Of a DNA stretch of 64,000 nt, positions 53,818 through 63,417 are shown in pieces. Origin of the DNA: Suttonella indologenes (GTDB lineage Bacteria > Pseudomonadota > Gammaproteobacteria > Cardiobacteriales > Cardiobacteriaceae); the NCBI RefSeq assembly GCF_900460215.1, contig NZ_UHIA01000004.1:224501-288500 (forward strand). The letters run 5' to 3'. Position numbers and translations under genes: made by a program. The notes beneath the pieces were generated by a model that had not been told where the DNA came from, made no database searches, and saw only the letters and a program-made list of their open reading frames with translations. Position 1 is the stretch's first letter; the number at the start of each line of letters is the position of its first letter.

Positions 53818-55164
53818 ATGGATTACGCCGCAAACACACAGACTGCGCGCATTTACACGCGCGAAGAGCATCAGATTGATGCCGAACGTTTAGACCGCCG
53901 CGCCATGCGCATTGCACATCAATTGATTGATGCCGGCTTTGAAGCCTATTTAGTCGGCGGTTGCCTGCGCGACAGCTTATTGTCGCGCGAGCCGAAAGAT
54001 TTTGATATTGCCACCAATGCGCGTCCGGAGGAAGTGGCGAGGCTATTTCGCAATTGCCGCCTGATCGGACGGCGTTTCCGCTTGGCGCATATCCATTTCG
54101 GACGCAATATTATCGAAGTGGCGACCTTCCGCGCCGGTGCGGATGAGGACGTCAAAACCGACAGCGACGGCCATGTAATTGAAGACAATCACTACGGCAC
54201 CATGGAAGACGACGTGGTGCGCCGCGATTTCACCGTCAATGCCTTATATTACGATCCGCGGTCGGAAGAATTGATTGATTATTTGGGTGCAATGCAAGAT
54301 TTGCAGCAGCAAGTGCTACGCCTAATCGGCGAACCTGCGGCGCGTTACACCCAAGACCCGGTGCGTATGCTGCGCGCCGCGCGCTTTGCCGCGAAACTGG
54401 ATATGCAGTTGGAAACGCAGACCGAGGCGGCGATCGGCGTATGTGCGGAAGGTTTGAAATCCGTGCCGCCGGCGCGTTTATTCGACGAAACGCAGAAACT
54501 CTTTATGAGCGGCTACGGCGTGAAAAGCTATGAGCAAATGAAACGATTGCAATTGTTCTCCATGCTCTTTCCCGATGTGGCGCGGGTACTGAATCATCCC
54601 AATCAGGCATTTGCCGATTATGCCGACCGCGTCATCCGCATCGCTTTAAGCAATACCGATCAGCGCATCGCACAAGACAAACCCGTGACCATTGCCTTTT
54701 TGTTTGCCGCCTTCCTATGGCCGGTCTTTCAATTGCAATATCAAGGCTTGCTGAAATCGCGCGACTGGCACAGCGCCATGCACGAAGCGGTGGATTTGGT
54801 CTTGATTGCGGCGGCGGAGCGCATCTCCATTCCCGTACGACTGCGCGGCATGATTCGCGAAATGTGGACCTTGCAGGCGCGTTTTGATTTGACCGGCAAC
54901 AGCCAGCGCAAAACCCGCAGTCTGCTGAGTCATCCGCGTTTTCGCGCCGCTTACGATTTTCTCTTGGTGCGGGAAGCGGCGGGCGAACCTTTGGCGGAAA
55001 GTGTACGTTGGTGGTCTTATGCACAGAAGGAAAGCGGCATCGTGCCGATGGCGCTCAATGAATATGACGGCGATTTTGAAACCGCATCCAAAGGCAATCA
55101 TTTGGAACGCAAAGGCAAAATCAGCGTGAATAAACGCCGCGCGCGCAGAGGAAGAAGACGGTGA
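53818..55164 (+). CDS. pcnB: Poly(A) polymerase I
   Basis: A 448-residue class II nucleotidyltransferase that adds poly(A) tails to RNA and so aids decay. YLVGGCLRDSLL, PKDFDIATNARPEEV and the Arg-rich IGRRFRLAHIHFG segment are characteristic. The C terminus is very basic (NKRRARRGRRR). It overlaps folK by GTGA, as in many gammaproteobacteria where pcnB-folK is an operon. Confidence 0.94.
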   Translation: MDYAANTQTARIYTREEHQIDAERLDRRAMRIAHQLIDAGFEAYLVGGCLRDSLLSREPKDFDIATNARPEEVARLFRNCRLIGRRFRLAHIHFGRNIIEVATFRAGADEDVKTDSDGHVIEDNHYGTMEDDVVRRDFTVNALYYDPRSEELIDYLGAMQDLQQQVLRLIGEPAARYTQDPVRMLRAARFAAKLDMQLETQTEAAIGVCAEGLKSVPPARLFDETQKLFMSGYGVKSYEQMKRLQLFSMLFPDVARVLNHPNQAFADYADRVIRIALSNTDQRIAQDKPVTIAFLFAAFLWPVFQLQYQGLLKSRDWHSAMHEAVDLVLIAAAERISIPVRLRGMIREMWTLQARFDLTGNSQRKTRSLLSHPRFRAAYDFLLVREAAGEPLAESVRWWSYAQKESGIVPMALNEYDGDFETASKGNHLERKGKISVNKRRARRGRRR

Positions 55165-55670
55165 AGCGCTGCTATATCGCCTTCGGTTCCAATCAAGACG
55201 CGCCGCTGGCGCAATTGCAAATCGCCCGCGAAACCCTGAGAGAACATGCGGATATGCAGGAAGTTGCCGCTTCTTCCATTTACCGCACGCCGCCTTGGGG
55301 CTTTACCGAGCAACCCGATTTTTATAATGCCGTCATTGCCTATGATAGTGCCCTAAGTGCGCAAGACTTGCTGTGCTTATTGCAAAGCATCGAGACGGCG
55401 CAGCATCGCGAACGTCCCTTTAAAAACGCGCCGCGCACCCTAGATTTAGACATCTTGACCTACGGCGACCAACAAGAACATACGCCGACTTTGAGCCTGC
55501 CGCATCCGCGTATGCACGAACGCGCCTTCGTCTTAGAGCCTTTGGCGGAAATTGCGCCGCAGCTGATGATTGCAGGGCAGGGAATCGTAGCGGATTTATT
55601 GGCAGGACTGGATTGCAGCGCGCAGGAAAAAATCACGGTGGCGGCTTGGGATAATTTGGCGGTCGGCTAG
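55161..55670 (+). CDS. folK: 2-amino-4-hydroxy-6-hydroxymethyldihydropteridine pyrophosphokinase
   Basis: A 169-residue HPPK of folate synthesis. It starts (GTG) with KRCYIAFGSNQDAPLAQL, followed by SSIYRTPPWGF and the diagnostic PRTLDLDILTYG. The start overlaps pcnB by four bases. Confidence 0.94.
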   Translation: MKRCYIAFGSNQDAPLAQLQIARETLREHADMQEVAASSIYRTPPWGFTEQPDFYNAVIAYDSALSAQDLLCLLQSIETAQHRERPFKNAPRTLDLDILTYGDQQEHTPTLSLPHPRMHERAFVLEPLAEIAPQLMIAGQGIVADLLAGLDCSAQEKITVAAWDNLAVG

Positions 55671-55730
55671 CCTCAGGCAGGCTTTAAGGCTATAATGCGA
55701 CTTTCTTAATTTATGAAGGAAAACATATAA

Positions 55731-56264
55731 ATGGCAGATTTTAATCAAATTCTCGATGCCGGCGACGTGGATAGCGGCATCATCAATGTGGTGGTGGAAA
55801 TCCCTACCGGTTCGAATAATAAAATCGAGTGGGACCGCCAACTCGGCGCCTTTAAATTAGACCGCGTCGAACCGCTGATTTTCGCCAAGCCGACGAATTA
55901 CGGTTTTATCCCGCAAACTTTGGACGAAGACGGCGACGAATTGGACGCCCTGATTATTACCGACACGCCGCTGCCGACAGGGGTATATTTGGAAGCCAGA
56001 ATTATCGGCATTATGAAATTCATTGACGACGGCGAAGTCGACGATAAAGTCGTGGTCGTTCCCGCCGATGACCGCCATACCGGCAATGCTATTCAAAGTC
56101 TGGCGGATTTGCCCGAGCAATTGATTAAACAAATCGAATTCCACTTCAATCATTACAAAGCCCTGAAAAAACCGGGTTCAACCAAAGTTGACCATTGGGG
56201 CGATGCGGAAGAAGCCAAAACCACGATTAAAGATTGCCAAGTGCGTTGGGCTGAGCGCGATTAA
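55731..56264 (+). CDS. ppa: Inorganic pyrophosphatase
   Basis: A 177-residue family I pyrophosphatase. NNKIEWDRQLGAFKLDRV, NYGFIPQTLDEDGDELD (metal-binding acidic site) and KVVVVPADDR are present. It hydrolyses PPi to phosphate. GAAGGAAA is upstream of the ATG, and a terminator follows. Confidence 0.94.
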   Translation: MADFNQILDAGDVDSGIINVVVEIPTGSNNKIEWDRQLGAFKLDRVEPLIFAKPTNYGFIPQTLDEDGDELDALIITDTPLPTGVYLEARIIGIMKFIDDGEVDDKVVVVPADDRHTGNAIQSLADLPEQLIKQIEFHFNHYKALKKPGSTKVDHWGDAEEAKTTIKDCQVRWAERD

Positions 56265-56284
56265 ATCCCGCGCTTCGTTTTTCT

Positions 56285-56320
56285 AAAGTCTTGCCTGTAG
56301 GCAAGACTTTATTTCATTTT
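56285..56320 (+). terminator. Intrinsic terminator between ppa and greA
   Basis: AAGTCTTGCC and GGCAAGACTT form a 10 bp perfect stem around TGTA, followed by TATTTCATTTT. Confidence 0.8.
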
Positions 56321-56335
56321 GATAAGGATAAGATG

Positions 56336-56818
56336 ATGAGTAAAAAAGTTCCCATGACCAAAGCCGGCGCGGAAGCCCTGCGCGTCGAATTAGAAAATTT
56401 AAAAATCGTACAACGCCCGAAAGTTATTCAAGCTATTGCCGATGCGCGCGAACACGGCGATTTGAAAGAAAACGCCGAATACCATGCCGCTCGCGAGCAG
56501 CAAGGATTTATTGAAGGTCGTATTCAAGAGCTGGAATTCAAACTGGGCAATGTGCAGATTATCGACGTCAGCACCCTGCCGAATAACGGTAAAGTCGTCT
56601 TCGGCACCACCGTTGAATTGGAAGATACGAATAGCGGCGAAAACATGACCTATAAAATCGTCGGCGAAGACGAGGCGGATATTAAGAAAAATCTGCTGTC
56701 CAATACCTCGCCGATTGCCCGCGCCTTGCTCGGCAAAGAAGAGGGCGATGTGGTGGATATCAATGTACCGGGCGGGGTTAAATCTTTAGAAATTATCGCC
56801 GTGCATTATCTGGCTTAA
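56336..56818 (+). CDS. greA: Transcription elongation factor GreA
   Basis: A 160-residue protein that rescues backtracked RNA polymerase. The N-terminal coiled coil has the tip acidic pair in EHGDLKENAEYHAAREQQ, and the C-terminal FKBP-like domain contains ISPIARALLGK-like SPIARALLGKEEGD. Start 56336 (MSKKVPMTKAGAEALR) has AAGGATA at good spacing; the longer frame through the terminator is rejected. Confidence 0.94.
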   Translation: MSKKVPMTKAGAEALRVELENLKIVQRPKVIQAIADAREHGDLKENAEYHAAREQQGFIEGRIQELEFKLGNVQIIDVSTLPNNGKVVFGTTVELEDTNSGENMTYKIVGEDEADIKKNLLSNTSPIARALLGKEEGDVVDINVPGGVKSLEIIAVHYLA

Positions 56819-56901
56819 TAAGACGGCCGTTTTTAAGCAGATAGCCGCTTAATCTTACAATAATGCCTTTTACCGCTGTAGCTTACGGCGATGAGGCAGA
56901 T

Positions 56902-57090
56902 TCAAGTATGAACTGCAACGCACCCAAAACTAGCTTTAAGCTCCAATGGCGTCATAAAGCCTAGCACCTTACGAGGACGATTATTCAAATTGTCCTCTAT
57001 CTCTTTAATGTATTCAGCGCAGAGATTATCAAGTCTCACAGACTTCGGCAAAAAATTGTCGAATCAATCCGTTGAGGTTCTCATTATAGC
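56902..57090 (-). pseudogene. IS30-family transposase C-terminal fragment
   Basis: On the minus strand NENLNGLIRQFF is followed, after a single-base frameshift, by LPKSVRLDNLCAEYIKEIED and NLNNRPRKVLGFMTPLE, the C terminus of IS30 transposases. The N-terminal part has been replaced by the 57085-57339 repeat. The same terminal sequence occurs as a remnant at 5028-5060. Confidence 0.8.
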
Positions 57091-57339
57091 CGTTAAACTT
57101 TAAAACAAGACGGAATTTCCTACGAAGAGCAAAGAAAGCAAAGTTTTGAGCAAAACTCGCTACGCAGAGCCGGCGAAACTGCAAATTCCCACAAAGCCAG
57201 TTACGGAGCACTCAAAATCCCCTTTTGCCTTGCCGCAGACAGCGCAGGATTTTGAGCCAAGAAATTTTGAAATTTAAGCGCGTCACTGTTTGAGCGATTA
57301 ACGAAGTCCGAAGCGTTTTGACGCGCGCCGAACCATAAA
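57085..57339. repeat. Long direct repeat R, copy 1
   Basis: About 255 bp starting TATAGCCGTTAAACTTTAAA. It matches 63130-63361 in the same orientation almost throughout, apart from an insertion of about 24 bp around 57251. The two copies flank the RTX gene cluster. It has no convincing gene although frames are open on the minus strand. Confidence 0.85.
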
Positions 57340-57712
57340 AATTAATTTGGCAAGCTGGCAAGGGAACTCCGCGTAGCGGAGCAAGGCAAGGGGCTGCCTT
57401 TACGTTGCTTACTAGCGTTTCTTTGGTGATTGCTTTGCGTACTTTCTTTGGCAGCGCAAAGAAAGTACGGCACAGCGCAGCGTTAAAAATAAATCATAAG
57501 AATTAAGCAATGCCAGAAATCTGGACGTTTTCAGCATAAATAGATTTTTGGGTTGAATGGCTATAAATTCAAGATATGGCAAAACTTTGGTGTTTTTATG
57601 TGTCTTCATTACAGTATTTTTCCATGATGCTATAAACAACGGACGATTTTCTACGGCTCAGCAGCCAATCATCCTTCAACAGCAAGCGCGGAGCATATTT
57701 GCCGCTCTCTGC
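57340..57712. other. Non-coding stretch downstream of the RTX gene
   Basis: No gene is supportable; the small plus-strand frame at 57557-57757 overlaps the RTX 3' end and has no features of a real gene. A perfect hairpin (CGTACTTTCTTTG/CAAAGAAAGTACG) lies at 57436-57468, and AACTCCGCGTAGCGGAG is a short palindrome at about 57366-57382. Confidence 0.5.
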
Positions 57713-60700
57713 TCAGACCAGCACAAACTGCTCATGACTCAAACTATTCAGCGCTGAGCCACGAATAGTAGCAAACACTTGCGCCTCCGCCGCGCCTGAG
57801 CCGTCGGCATCATAAAGCAAACTGCCGGTTTTGCTGTCGAACAATATCCGCTGTTCTTCGCTTGTGGCTTGGCTGCCAAGAGCAAAAGTTTCTGCCGAGA
57901 TGCTATCGCCCAAAGCAGTGAAGGCGGATTTACTCAAAGCAATCTTATCTTCCTGAACATGAAAATCTTCAATCGTATCTATGCCGCCATCTAACACATC
58001 AAAAACAAATACATCCTCCCCGGCACCGCCATGCAATCTATCCGCGCCTTGACCACCATTGAGCCAATCATTGCCCGCACCGGCATAGAGATAATCCGTA
58101 CCATCGCCGCCATATAAACGATCATTCCCTCCATTGCCATAAAGCTTGTCATCGCCCGCTTCGCCGTAGAGCTCATCATCTTTGTCTGCACCACGCAGCA
58201 CATCATCTCCTGCACCTGCATAGACAATGCCTTTGCCTTGCCAGTATTGATAGTTATCGTTGCTTTCTGTGCCGTGTAGTGTCAAACCGTTTTCCATCAG
58301 TTCTTCTAAGCTGAAAGTCTGATCGGCAAATTGGAAGATTTCAATTTTATGGGCATTATCAGAGAAAAAGTATTCGATTTTAACGCTGTCTTCGGCGCTT
58401 GTCTGAATGATTAAATGATAGCCTTCTTGGCGGAAGATGGTTTCTGCTCTTTGAATATCATTAAAAACAATGCGATCAGTATTGGCGGTAGTTTCATAAT
58501 CGTAAATCACATCCTGACCATGTCCCTTAGCAAAAACATAAGTATCATTGCCATAGCCGCCATTTAAATAATCATTGCCGGCGCCGCCGTTCAAAATATC
58601 GTTACCGTTATTGCCATAAAGCTTGTCATCGCCCGCTTCGCCGTAGAGCTCATCATCTTTGTCTGCACCACGCAGCACATCATCTCCTGCACCTGCATAG
58701 ACAATGCCTTTGCCTTGCCAGTATTGATAGTTATCGCTGTTCTCTGTGCCATGCAGAATCAAACCATTTGCCATCAGTTCTTCTAAGCTGAAAGTCTGAT
58801 CGGCAAATTGGAACACTTCGATTTTGTAGGTATTGCTATAAAAGTAGTCTTGGATTTTAACGCTGTCTTCTGCACTTGTTTGAATGATTAAATGATAGCC
58901 TTCTTGGCGGAAGATGGCTTCTGCTCTTTGAATATCATTAAAAACAATGCGATCAATATTGGTTTTTGTTTCATAATCGTAAATCACATCCTGACCATGT
59001 CCCTTAGCAAAGACATAAGTATCATTGCCATAGCCGCCGTTTAAATAATCATTGCCGGCGCCGCCATTGAGCAAGTCATTGCCGTTATTGCCATAGAGCT
59101 TATCATCGCCAGCTTTGCCATAAATAATATCTGCTTCATTGCTGCCATTGAGATTATTGTTTGTTTCATCTCCTGCAATACTGCTGTCCAAGATCTCTGC
59201 TTCAAATAAACGGTAATAATCATTGATGTTTTGCACAAAATAATCTTGCAGCGTGTTTTGATAAGCAGAAGAATAAGTGAAAAAGTACTTAATCAATTGA
59301 TATTCTTCTTGAGCAGCGCTGATATTGCCTTGTTCTATTTGCGCTTCAAAATGCTGAGCCAAAGCTTGCCAATTGAGCGATTGGTCTTGGTTATCAGCAT
59401 TTAAAATGGCGAACATGATTGGCATAAGCAGATGTTGATATTGCGCTGTTTGTAGCAAAATATGGCTGTGCACATACTGAGCAAATTTCTCGAATTCTGC
59501 ATTAAGAATAGGGGCGGCTAAGCCATGTGGATTAGGGTCTTTTTCTCCCCAGCACCATGTGCCGCTAAAGCTTTTGCCTGTGAGGTTTTCTAAGCTGACA
59601 AGCTTTCTCGCATCTAAGACATGCCCATAGACTTTTTTAGGATCACGACTATGAGGGTCTATTTCTGCAGCATCTGTCCATTGATAAATCAGTTCTTCAA
59701 GCAGCACTTTAGTATTATTCGCGCCCTCTTGATTGGCTTTTATATACTGCTCTACTAATTGCGTTAAGTGCTTATCTTTTTGCATTGCCATATGCAGATC
59801 GACAACATTACCAAAGGCTTGCACATTAGGCAGGGCTTGAATTTCTGCAGAAATCTGAATTTTCTCGCCAATATATTTACTCTGTGCGGTATTCACTTGA
59901 AACCATATGTCTTCTGCTATGGCTTCTCTGCCATCGGCAAAATTCACTGTGCCACGATGGCTAATCAAATTGCCCTGTGCATCGCGCTCATTAAGGATTT
60001 GCGCATTGAGATCAATGCTGATAATCCCAGCCTCTGCAAGGCTCATCAATTCATCGGTTTCGCTAATCCCGTCTTGATTCATATCCCGCCAAATCTGCAA
60101 TTGCGCATAAACCGTATCTTGCGCATCAATCTTACCGTCTTGGTTTTCATCATAGGCGGCTAAAGCGGCATAGCCATCGGCAAAGCTTTTCTTGCCCTCT
60201 GCATCAAGACTGTGATTGCCAAAAAGTTCTGTACCATTATCAATCTTGCCATTACCGTTTTTATCTAGCACCAGCAAAGCATCATACGCATCTACCCAAG
60301 CGGTTTTCTCGGCAAAGCCATTGCCGTCCAGGTCAAAATAAATGGCTTTGTGAATGCCTGCTGCCAATTTAGTGGCATTTACCCCATCACCATTCATATC
60401 AATGATGATGGGCGAGGTGATTTGTTCGGCTTTGTCGAGGGAGGGTGCTTGGTCAATTATTGTTTTTATGATTTTTAAAAGATTAGTTAAAATAGAATTG
60501 AAATTTCTAAACTCCATATTAAATGTTGGATCAGAAACAATTATATTTGAGCTTAAATTTTCTATATCTAATCTGATAGGCTCTCCATAAAATTCTCTTA
60601 ATTTATTTGCGGCTTCTCGGGCAATTTCTTCAGCATAATTATCATTATTATCGTTATCTTGATCTGGAATTTTTGTATGTATATCTATGTATTTATCATT

Positions 60701-61045
60701 AGCATGTTCTATCTCATGCCGTAAAACAGAGGCAGGAGATACAACCCCTATTAACTGATTATCTTTATTTGTAATTAGGTATGCCCAATATGGGTTATAT
60801 ATTACAACTTGAGTAGAAATTGAGCCATTACTAGCCTTTTGACTAAAACTATGTTCAGAATCTGTTAGCAATATTGGTGCACCTGTATTTCTAAGATTAG
60901 TTAAAAACTCATTTATTGCTTGTTTTGAACTTTTATCACCAGATGCAATGTAATCTAAAGAAGAATCAAGCATAGTGATTGCATTATTTTTATCTCCATA
61001 AAAATTTATGAATTGTACGTTTATACCATATTTACTATTAACCAT
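57713..61045 (-). CDS. RTX protein with N-terminal HExxH metallopeptidase-like domain, FrpC-like body
   Basis: An 1110-residue protein with no Sec signal, as for type I secreted RTX proteins. Residues 1-160 hold H110-E-I-E-H114 (VLRHEIEHAND) and, downstream, YAEEIAREAANKLREFYGEP, a pattern like M91/NleD-type zinc peptidases. From about 215 the FrpC-like region begins: SPIIIDMNGDGVNATKLA, YFDLDGNGFAEKTAWVDAYD and ELFGNHSLDAEGKKSF, with several DxDxDG calcium loops. RTX nonapeptides (GGAGNDYLNGGYGND type) lie in three blocks after about 630, two of them within tandem 159-residue repeats. The C terminus LNSLSHEQFVLV fits an RTX export signal. It follows its upstream neighbour directly, without a clear ribosome site. 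Secretion genes are not in the window. Confidence 0.85.
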   Translation of the reverse strand: MVNSKYGINVQFINFYGDKNNAITMLDSSLDYIASGDKSSKQAINEFLTNLRNTGAPILLTDSEHSFSQKASNGSISTQVVIYNPYWAYLITNKDNQLIGVVSPASVLRHEIEHANDKYIDIHTKIPDQDNDNNDNYAEEIAREAANKLREFYGEPIRLDIENLSSNIIVSDPTFNMEFRNFNSILTNLLKIIKTIIDQAPSLDKAEQITSPIIIDMNGDGVNATKLAAGIHKAIYFDLDGNGFAEKTAWVDAYDALLVLDKNGNGKIDNGTELFGNHSLDAEGKKSFADGYAALAAYDENQDGKIDAQDTVYAQLQIWRDMNQDGISETDELMSLAEAGIISIDLNAQILNERDAQGNLISHRGTVNFADGREAIAEDIWFQVNTAQSKYIGEKIQISAEIQALPNVQAFGNVVDLHMAMQKDKHLTQLVEQYIKANQEGANNTKVLLEELIYQWTDAAEIDPHSRDPKKVYGHVLDARKLVSLENLTGKSFSGTWCWGEKDPNPHGLAAPILNAEFEKFAQYVHSHILLQTAQYQHLLMPIMFAILNADNQDQSLNWQALAQHFEAQIEQGNISAAQEEYQLIKYFFTYSSAYQNTLQDYFVQNINDYYRLFEAEILDSSIAGDETNNNLNGSNEADIIYGKAGDDKLYGNNGNDLLNGGAGNDYLNGGYGNDTYVFAKGHGQDVIYDYETKTNIDRIVFNDIQRAEAIFRQEGYHLIIQTSAEDSVKIQDYFYSNTYKIEVFQFADQTFSLEELMANGLILHGTENSDNYQYWQGKGIVYAGAGDDVLRGADKDDELYGEAGDDKLYGNNGNDILNGGAGNDYLNGGYGNDTYVFAKGHGQDVIYDYETTANTDRIVFNDIQRAETIFRQEGYHLIIQTSAEDSVKIEYFFSDNAHKIEIFQFADQTFSLEELMENGLTLHGTESNDNYQYWQGKGIVYAGAGDDVLRGADKDDELYGEAGDDKLYGNGGNDRLYGGDGTDYLYAGAGNDWLNGGQGADRLHGGAGEDVFVFDVLDGGIDTIEDFHVQEDKIALSKSAFTALGDSISAETFALGSQATSEEQRILFDSKTGSLLYDADGSGAAEAQVFATIRGSALNSLSHEQFVLV
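58130..59095 (-). repeat. Tandem 477 bp repeat inside the RTX gene
   Basis: Two adjacent units, offset by about 477 bp (159 codons), share most of their sequence, for example AAGCTTGTCATCGCCCGCTT at 58141 and 58619. Each encodes a YGNNGND-type nonapeptide block plus a DxxIVFNDIQRAE linker. A third partial copy occurs at 63675-64000 in the second RTX gene. The unit is in frame, so copy number can vary without breaking the protein. Confidence 0.8.
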
Positions 61046-61046
61046 A

Positions 61047-62018
61047 TTATTTATTCCAATGTATAAGTTTATTCAAGGATTTATTTTCATAATAAGATTT
61101 TATTTCATCTTTATCAAAAATTTTGTTTACGATTGTAATTATCCTGTCTAAAGTATCTATTTTAACAAAAATATTAAATTTTTCTTTTTTATTTTTAATT
61201 ATAGTAGCAGTTATAAAGCCATCTTTACTTTTAGGGTCTAAAAAAAACTGGGATGAGAAAAATAATTTATAAGTATCTTTATTGCAAGAGAAATAAAAAT
61301 GAGTATCTGCTAATTGACCGCTAGAATGATTAGAATAAGTAAATCCATTATATAATACTTTATCTCTATCATGTGAAAATGTTTCAAGTGTTTTTATAAA
61401 ATCTAACAATAAACCACTGTTTTCTAGGTTGATTTCTTTATACAAAGAGTTTCTTAAAAAGAAATCATCGTGTTTAAATGGAAATGCAGGTTCATTATAA
61501 TTCAAGTAATAAATCATTGTTCTTAAAGATAAATCACTTATTTCACAAAATTTTATCTCCTTTAATACCCTGTCGAAATTATTTTTCTCTTCCTCGATAG
61601 AATAAGCCAGCGCTTTATTAGAAACTATAACAATCAAAAATAAACAAAAGATATTTGAGGAAATATTTTTGAAAAATTTTTTGATGTGAAAAAAGTATTT
61701 AATTTGTTTCCAATTTTTATTTTTTATTATATTGGATATAGTCGTTAAAATTGATTTGGCAGTAATAATATATAATGCATCTAAAGACTCTCGGTTAAGA
61801 TACGAAATATCATTTTGCTGCATAATCAAATTAACGTTATTTAAGCCAAAATCTGTATCGCAAGCAAATTCATTTTTATTCCAAATCGCACTATGATAGC
61901 CACGCTGCATCATATCGCTATAAATCTTATCAACACCCACTTTGCCTTCTTTCTCAATTAATTTTCCATATTTTTCAATATCTGTAGAATTAAGTGCTTT
62001 AGTGATTTTATTAGTCAT
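61047..62018 (-). CDS. Unknown protein with RTX-type N-terminal module and internal hydrophobic segment
   Basis: A 323-residue protein. The start is ATG 62018, preceded by AAGGAG. The first 90 residues (KVGVDKIYSDMMQRGYHSA, then NRESLDALYI) resemble the N-terminal module seen in many RTX proteins of Neisseria relatives. A hydrophobic segment, NIFCLFLIVIVSNKALA, in the middle looks like an internal signal or membrane anchor, and the rest is AT-rich coded with no known family. It may be a chimera of an RTX head and a second protein. It overlaps the upstream lipoprotein gene and ends one base before the RTX gene start codon. Confidence 0.55.
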   Translation of the reverse strand: MTNKITKALNSTDIEKYGKLIEKEGKVGVDKIYSDMMQRGYHSAIWNKNEFACDTDFGLNNVNLIMQQNDISYLNRESLDALYIITAKSILTTISNIIKNKNWKQIKYFFHIKKFFKNISSNIFCLFLIVIVSNKALAYSIEEEKNNFDRVLKEIKFCEISDLSLRTMIYYLNYNEPAFPFKHDDFFLRNSLYKEINLENSGLLLDFIKTLETFSHDRDKVLYNGFTYSNHSSGQLADTHFYFSCNKDTYKLFFSSQFFLDPKSKDGFITATIIKNKKEKFNIFVKIDTLDRIITIVNKIFDKDEIKSYYENKSLNKLIHWNK

Positions 62019-62953
62019 GATTTTCTCCTTTGCTAACTGCATCATCTACACGAAAACTATTTACTAACTTAATTGTATTCTCTTCATATTTCTGCCATTC
62101 AGCAAGTATATGACGGTTATAACTTAAATATACCCATGCTTTCATATCATTTGGCAAATGAAAATGATGTGTACAAGGTGGGCGAGCTACTTTGGCATTT
62201 GAGCAACGAATAAAGGTTTGTACTTTACCTTTCTCATCACGGCGGACAAAAACATCATCTGTGTCTGCATCTTCACGCCATATTTTTCCGGTTTTAGGAT
62301 TGATTTCCATTGCAGCATACACTTCTAAACCATTTCCAAGGATTCACCTCATAATCGACATTTCCTAAATGTCGATTTAAGGAAGCACTTAAAGCCTCAG
62401 GATTTTTTCCATAAGAGTTGCCGGAAGAAATGCCAACATCAATCCAGTCAAATGTATTCCGCTCTCTATCTTTTTTGCGCGCATAATATAAACTTTCATT
62501 TAAGCGGTCATAAAGCTGCAAATCACGATTGCGAAATTCAAAGCCAAAAGACTCAAGAACAGAATCATAATTGCGAATGCTGGGTTTGAAATTGCGCAGG
62601 GCTTCGTGGTCAAAACCGGGCGAGTCGTTATATTCCACATATTCCACCACCGTAGGCGGCAAATTCACCGGTACGCCGCCTAAATTGCCGATGATATAGG
62701 GTTTGCCGTATTTATCTTTGAGGGCATCATCGGGCATGATACCTGCCGCACCGCCGCCCATTGTGCGGGCAAGATTGGCGGTATCGGCGGCGGTTAGTGC
62801 GGTATTTGGCGGTGGATTGCTTTGACTTGATGTTGTTTGAACTTGTGCTTTATTACTCTCTGTTGGATTTTTATTTTGCGGTTCGCAAGCAGAGATGAGG
62901 CTGCAGAGCAGTAGAAGAACTGAGATTGATGTGTTGGAGATGCTGTACTTCAT
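62011..62953 (-). pseudogene. Lipoprotein gene with one frameshift, upstream of the RTX gene
   Basis: The first frame (62953-62294) starts MKYSISNTSISVLLLLCSL and has lipobox LISAC. Near 62338 an extra base breaks the frame; the true continuation reads GNGLEVYAAMEINPKTGKIW and ends at 62011 (about 313 residues in all). KVQTFIRCSNAK and CTHHFHLP are notable in the second part. Function is unknown. By position it is like the FrpD lipoprotein that is co-transcribed with and binds FrpC in meningococci, but I see no clear sequence similarity. Confidence 0.65.
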
Positions 62954-63129
62954 AAAGTTTTCCTAAAAAAGAATTCATCCTATTTGGCGTAATTTACAAT
63001 TTTTTAATTTGCTTTGTCAAGTGTTTGTTATCAGTTGTTTATCGTTTTAGCAAATCTCAGCTAGAGTTTAGCAAATACATAGTTGTGGAAATGAATTTCT
63101 GACATGAGCGCTGTGTGTTTTCTTAATTA

Positions 63130-63361
63130 TATAGCCGTTAAACTTTAAAACAAGACGGAATTTCCTACGAAGAGCAAAGAAAGCAAAGTTTTGAGCAAAA
63201 CTCGCTACGCAGAGCCGGCGAAACTGCAAATTTCCACAAAACCAGTTACGGAGCCTCAAAATCCCCTTTTGCCTTGCCGCAGACAGCGCAGGATTTTTCG
63301 GGAACAAGCGCGTCACTGTTTGAGCGATTAACGAAGTCCGAAGCGTTTTGACGTGCGCCGA
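63130..63361. repeat. Long direct repeat R, copy 2
   Basis: Second copy of the repeat at 57085-57339, same orientation, slightly shorter. It separates the lipoprotein-RTX operon from the fragment zone at 63371-63675. Confidence 0.85.
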
Positions 63362-63370
63362 AAAATTCAA

Positions 63371-63417
63371 GCTGCCAGGTACGGAACTCCGCGTAGCGGA
63401 GTTCCGTACCTGGCAGC
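63371..63417. repeat. Perfect 22 bp palindrome
   Basis: GCTGCCAGGTACGGAACTCC followed by GC is repeated in exact inverted form after GTA. It lies exactly at the join between repeat R and the UPF0210 fragment and could be a terminal or recombination structure; part of the core (AACTCCGCGTAGCGGAG) also occurs near 57366. Confidence 0.8.

Noticed and set aside
57557..57757. 66-codon plus-strand frame with a hydrophobic start
   Set aside because: It overlaps the 3' end of the RTX gene in antisense, has no ribosome site, and no family likeness.
63068..63370. 100-codon minus-strand frame in repeat R
   Set aside because: The matching frame in the other copy is broken and mostly encodes low-complexity text; treated as repeat, not gene.
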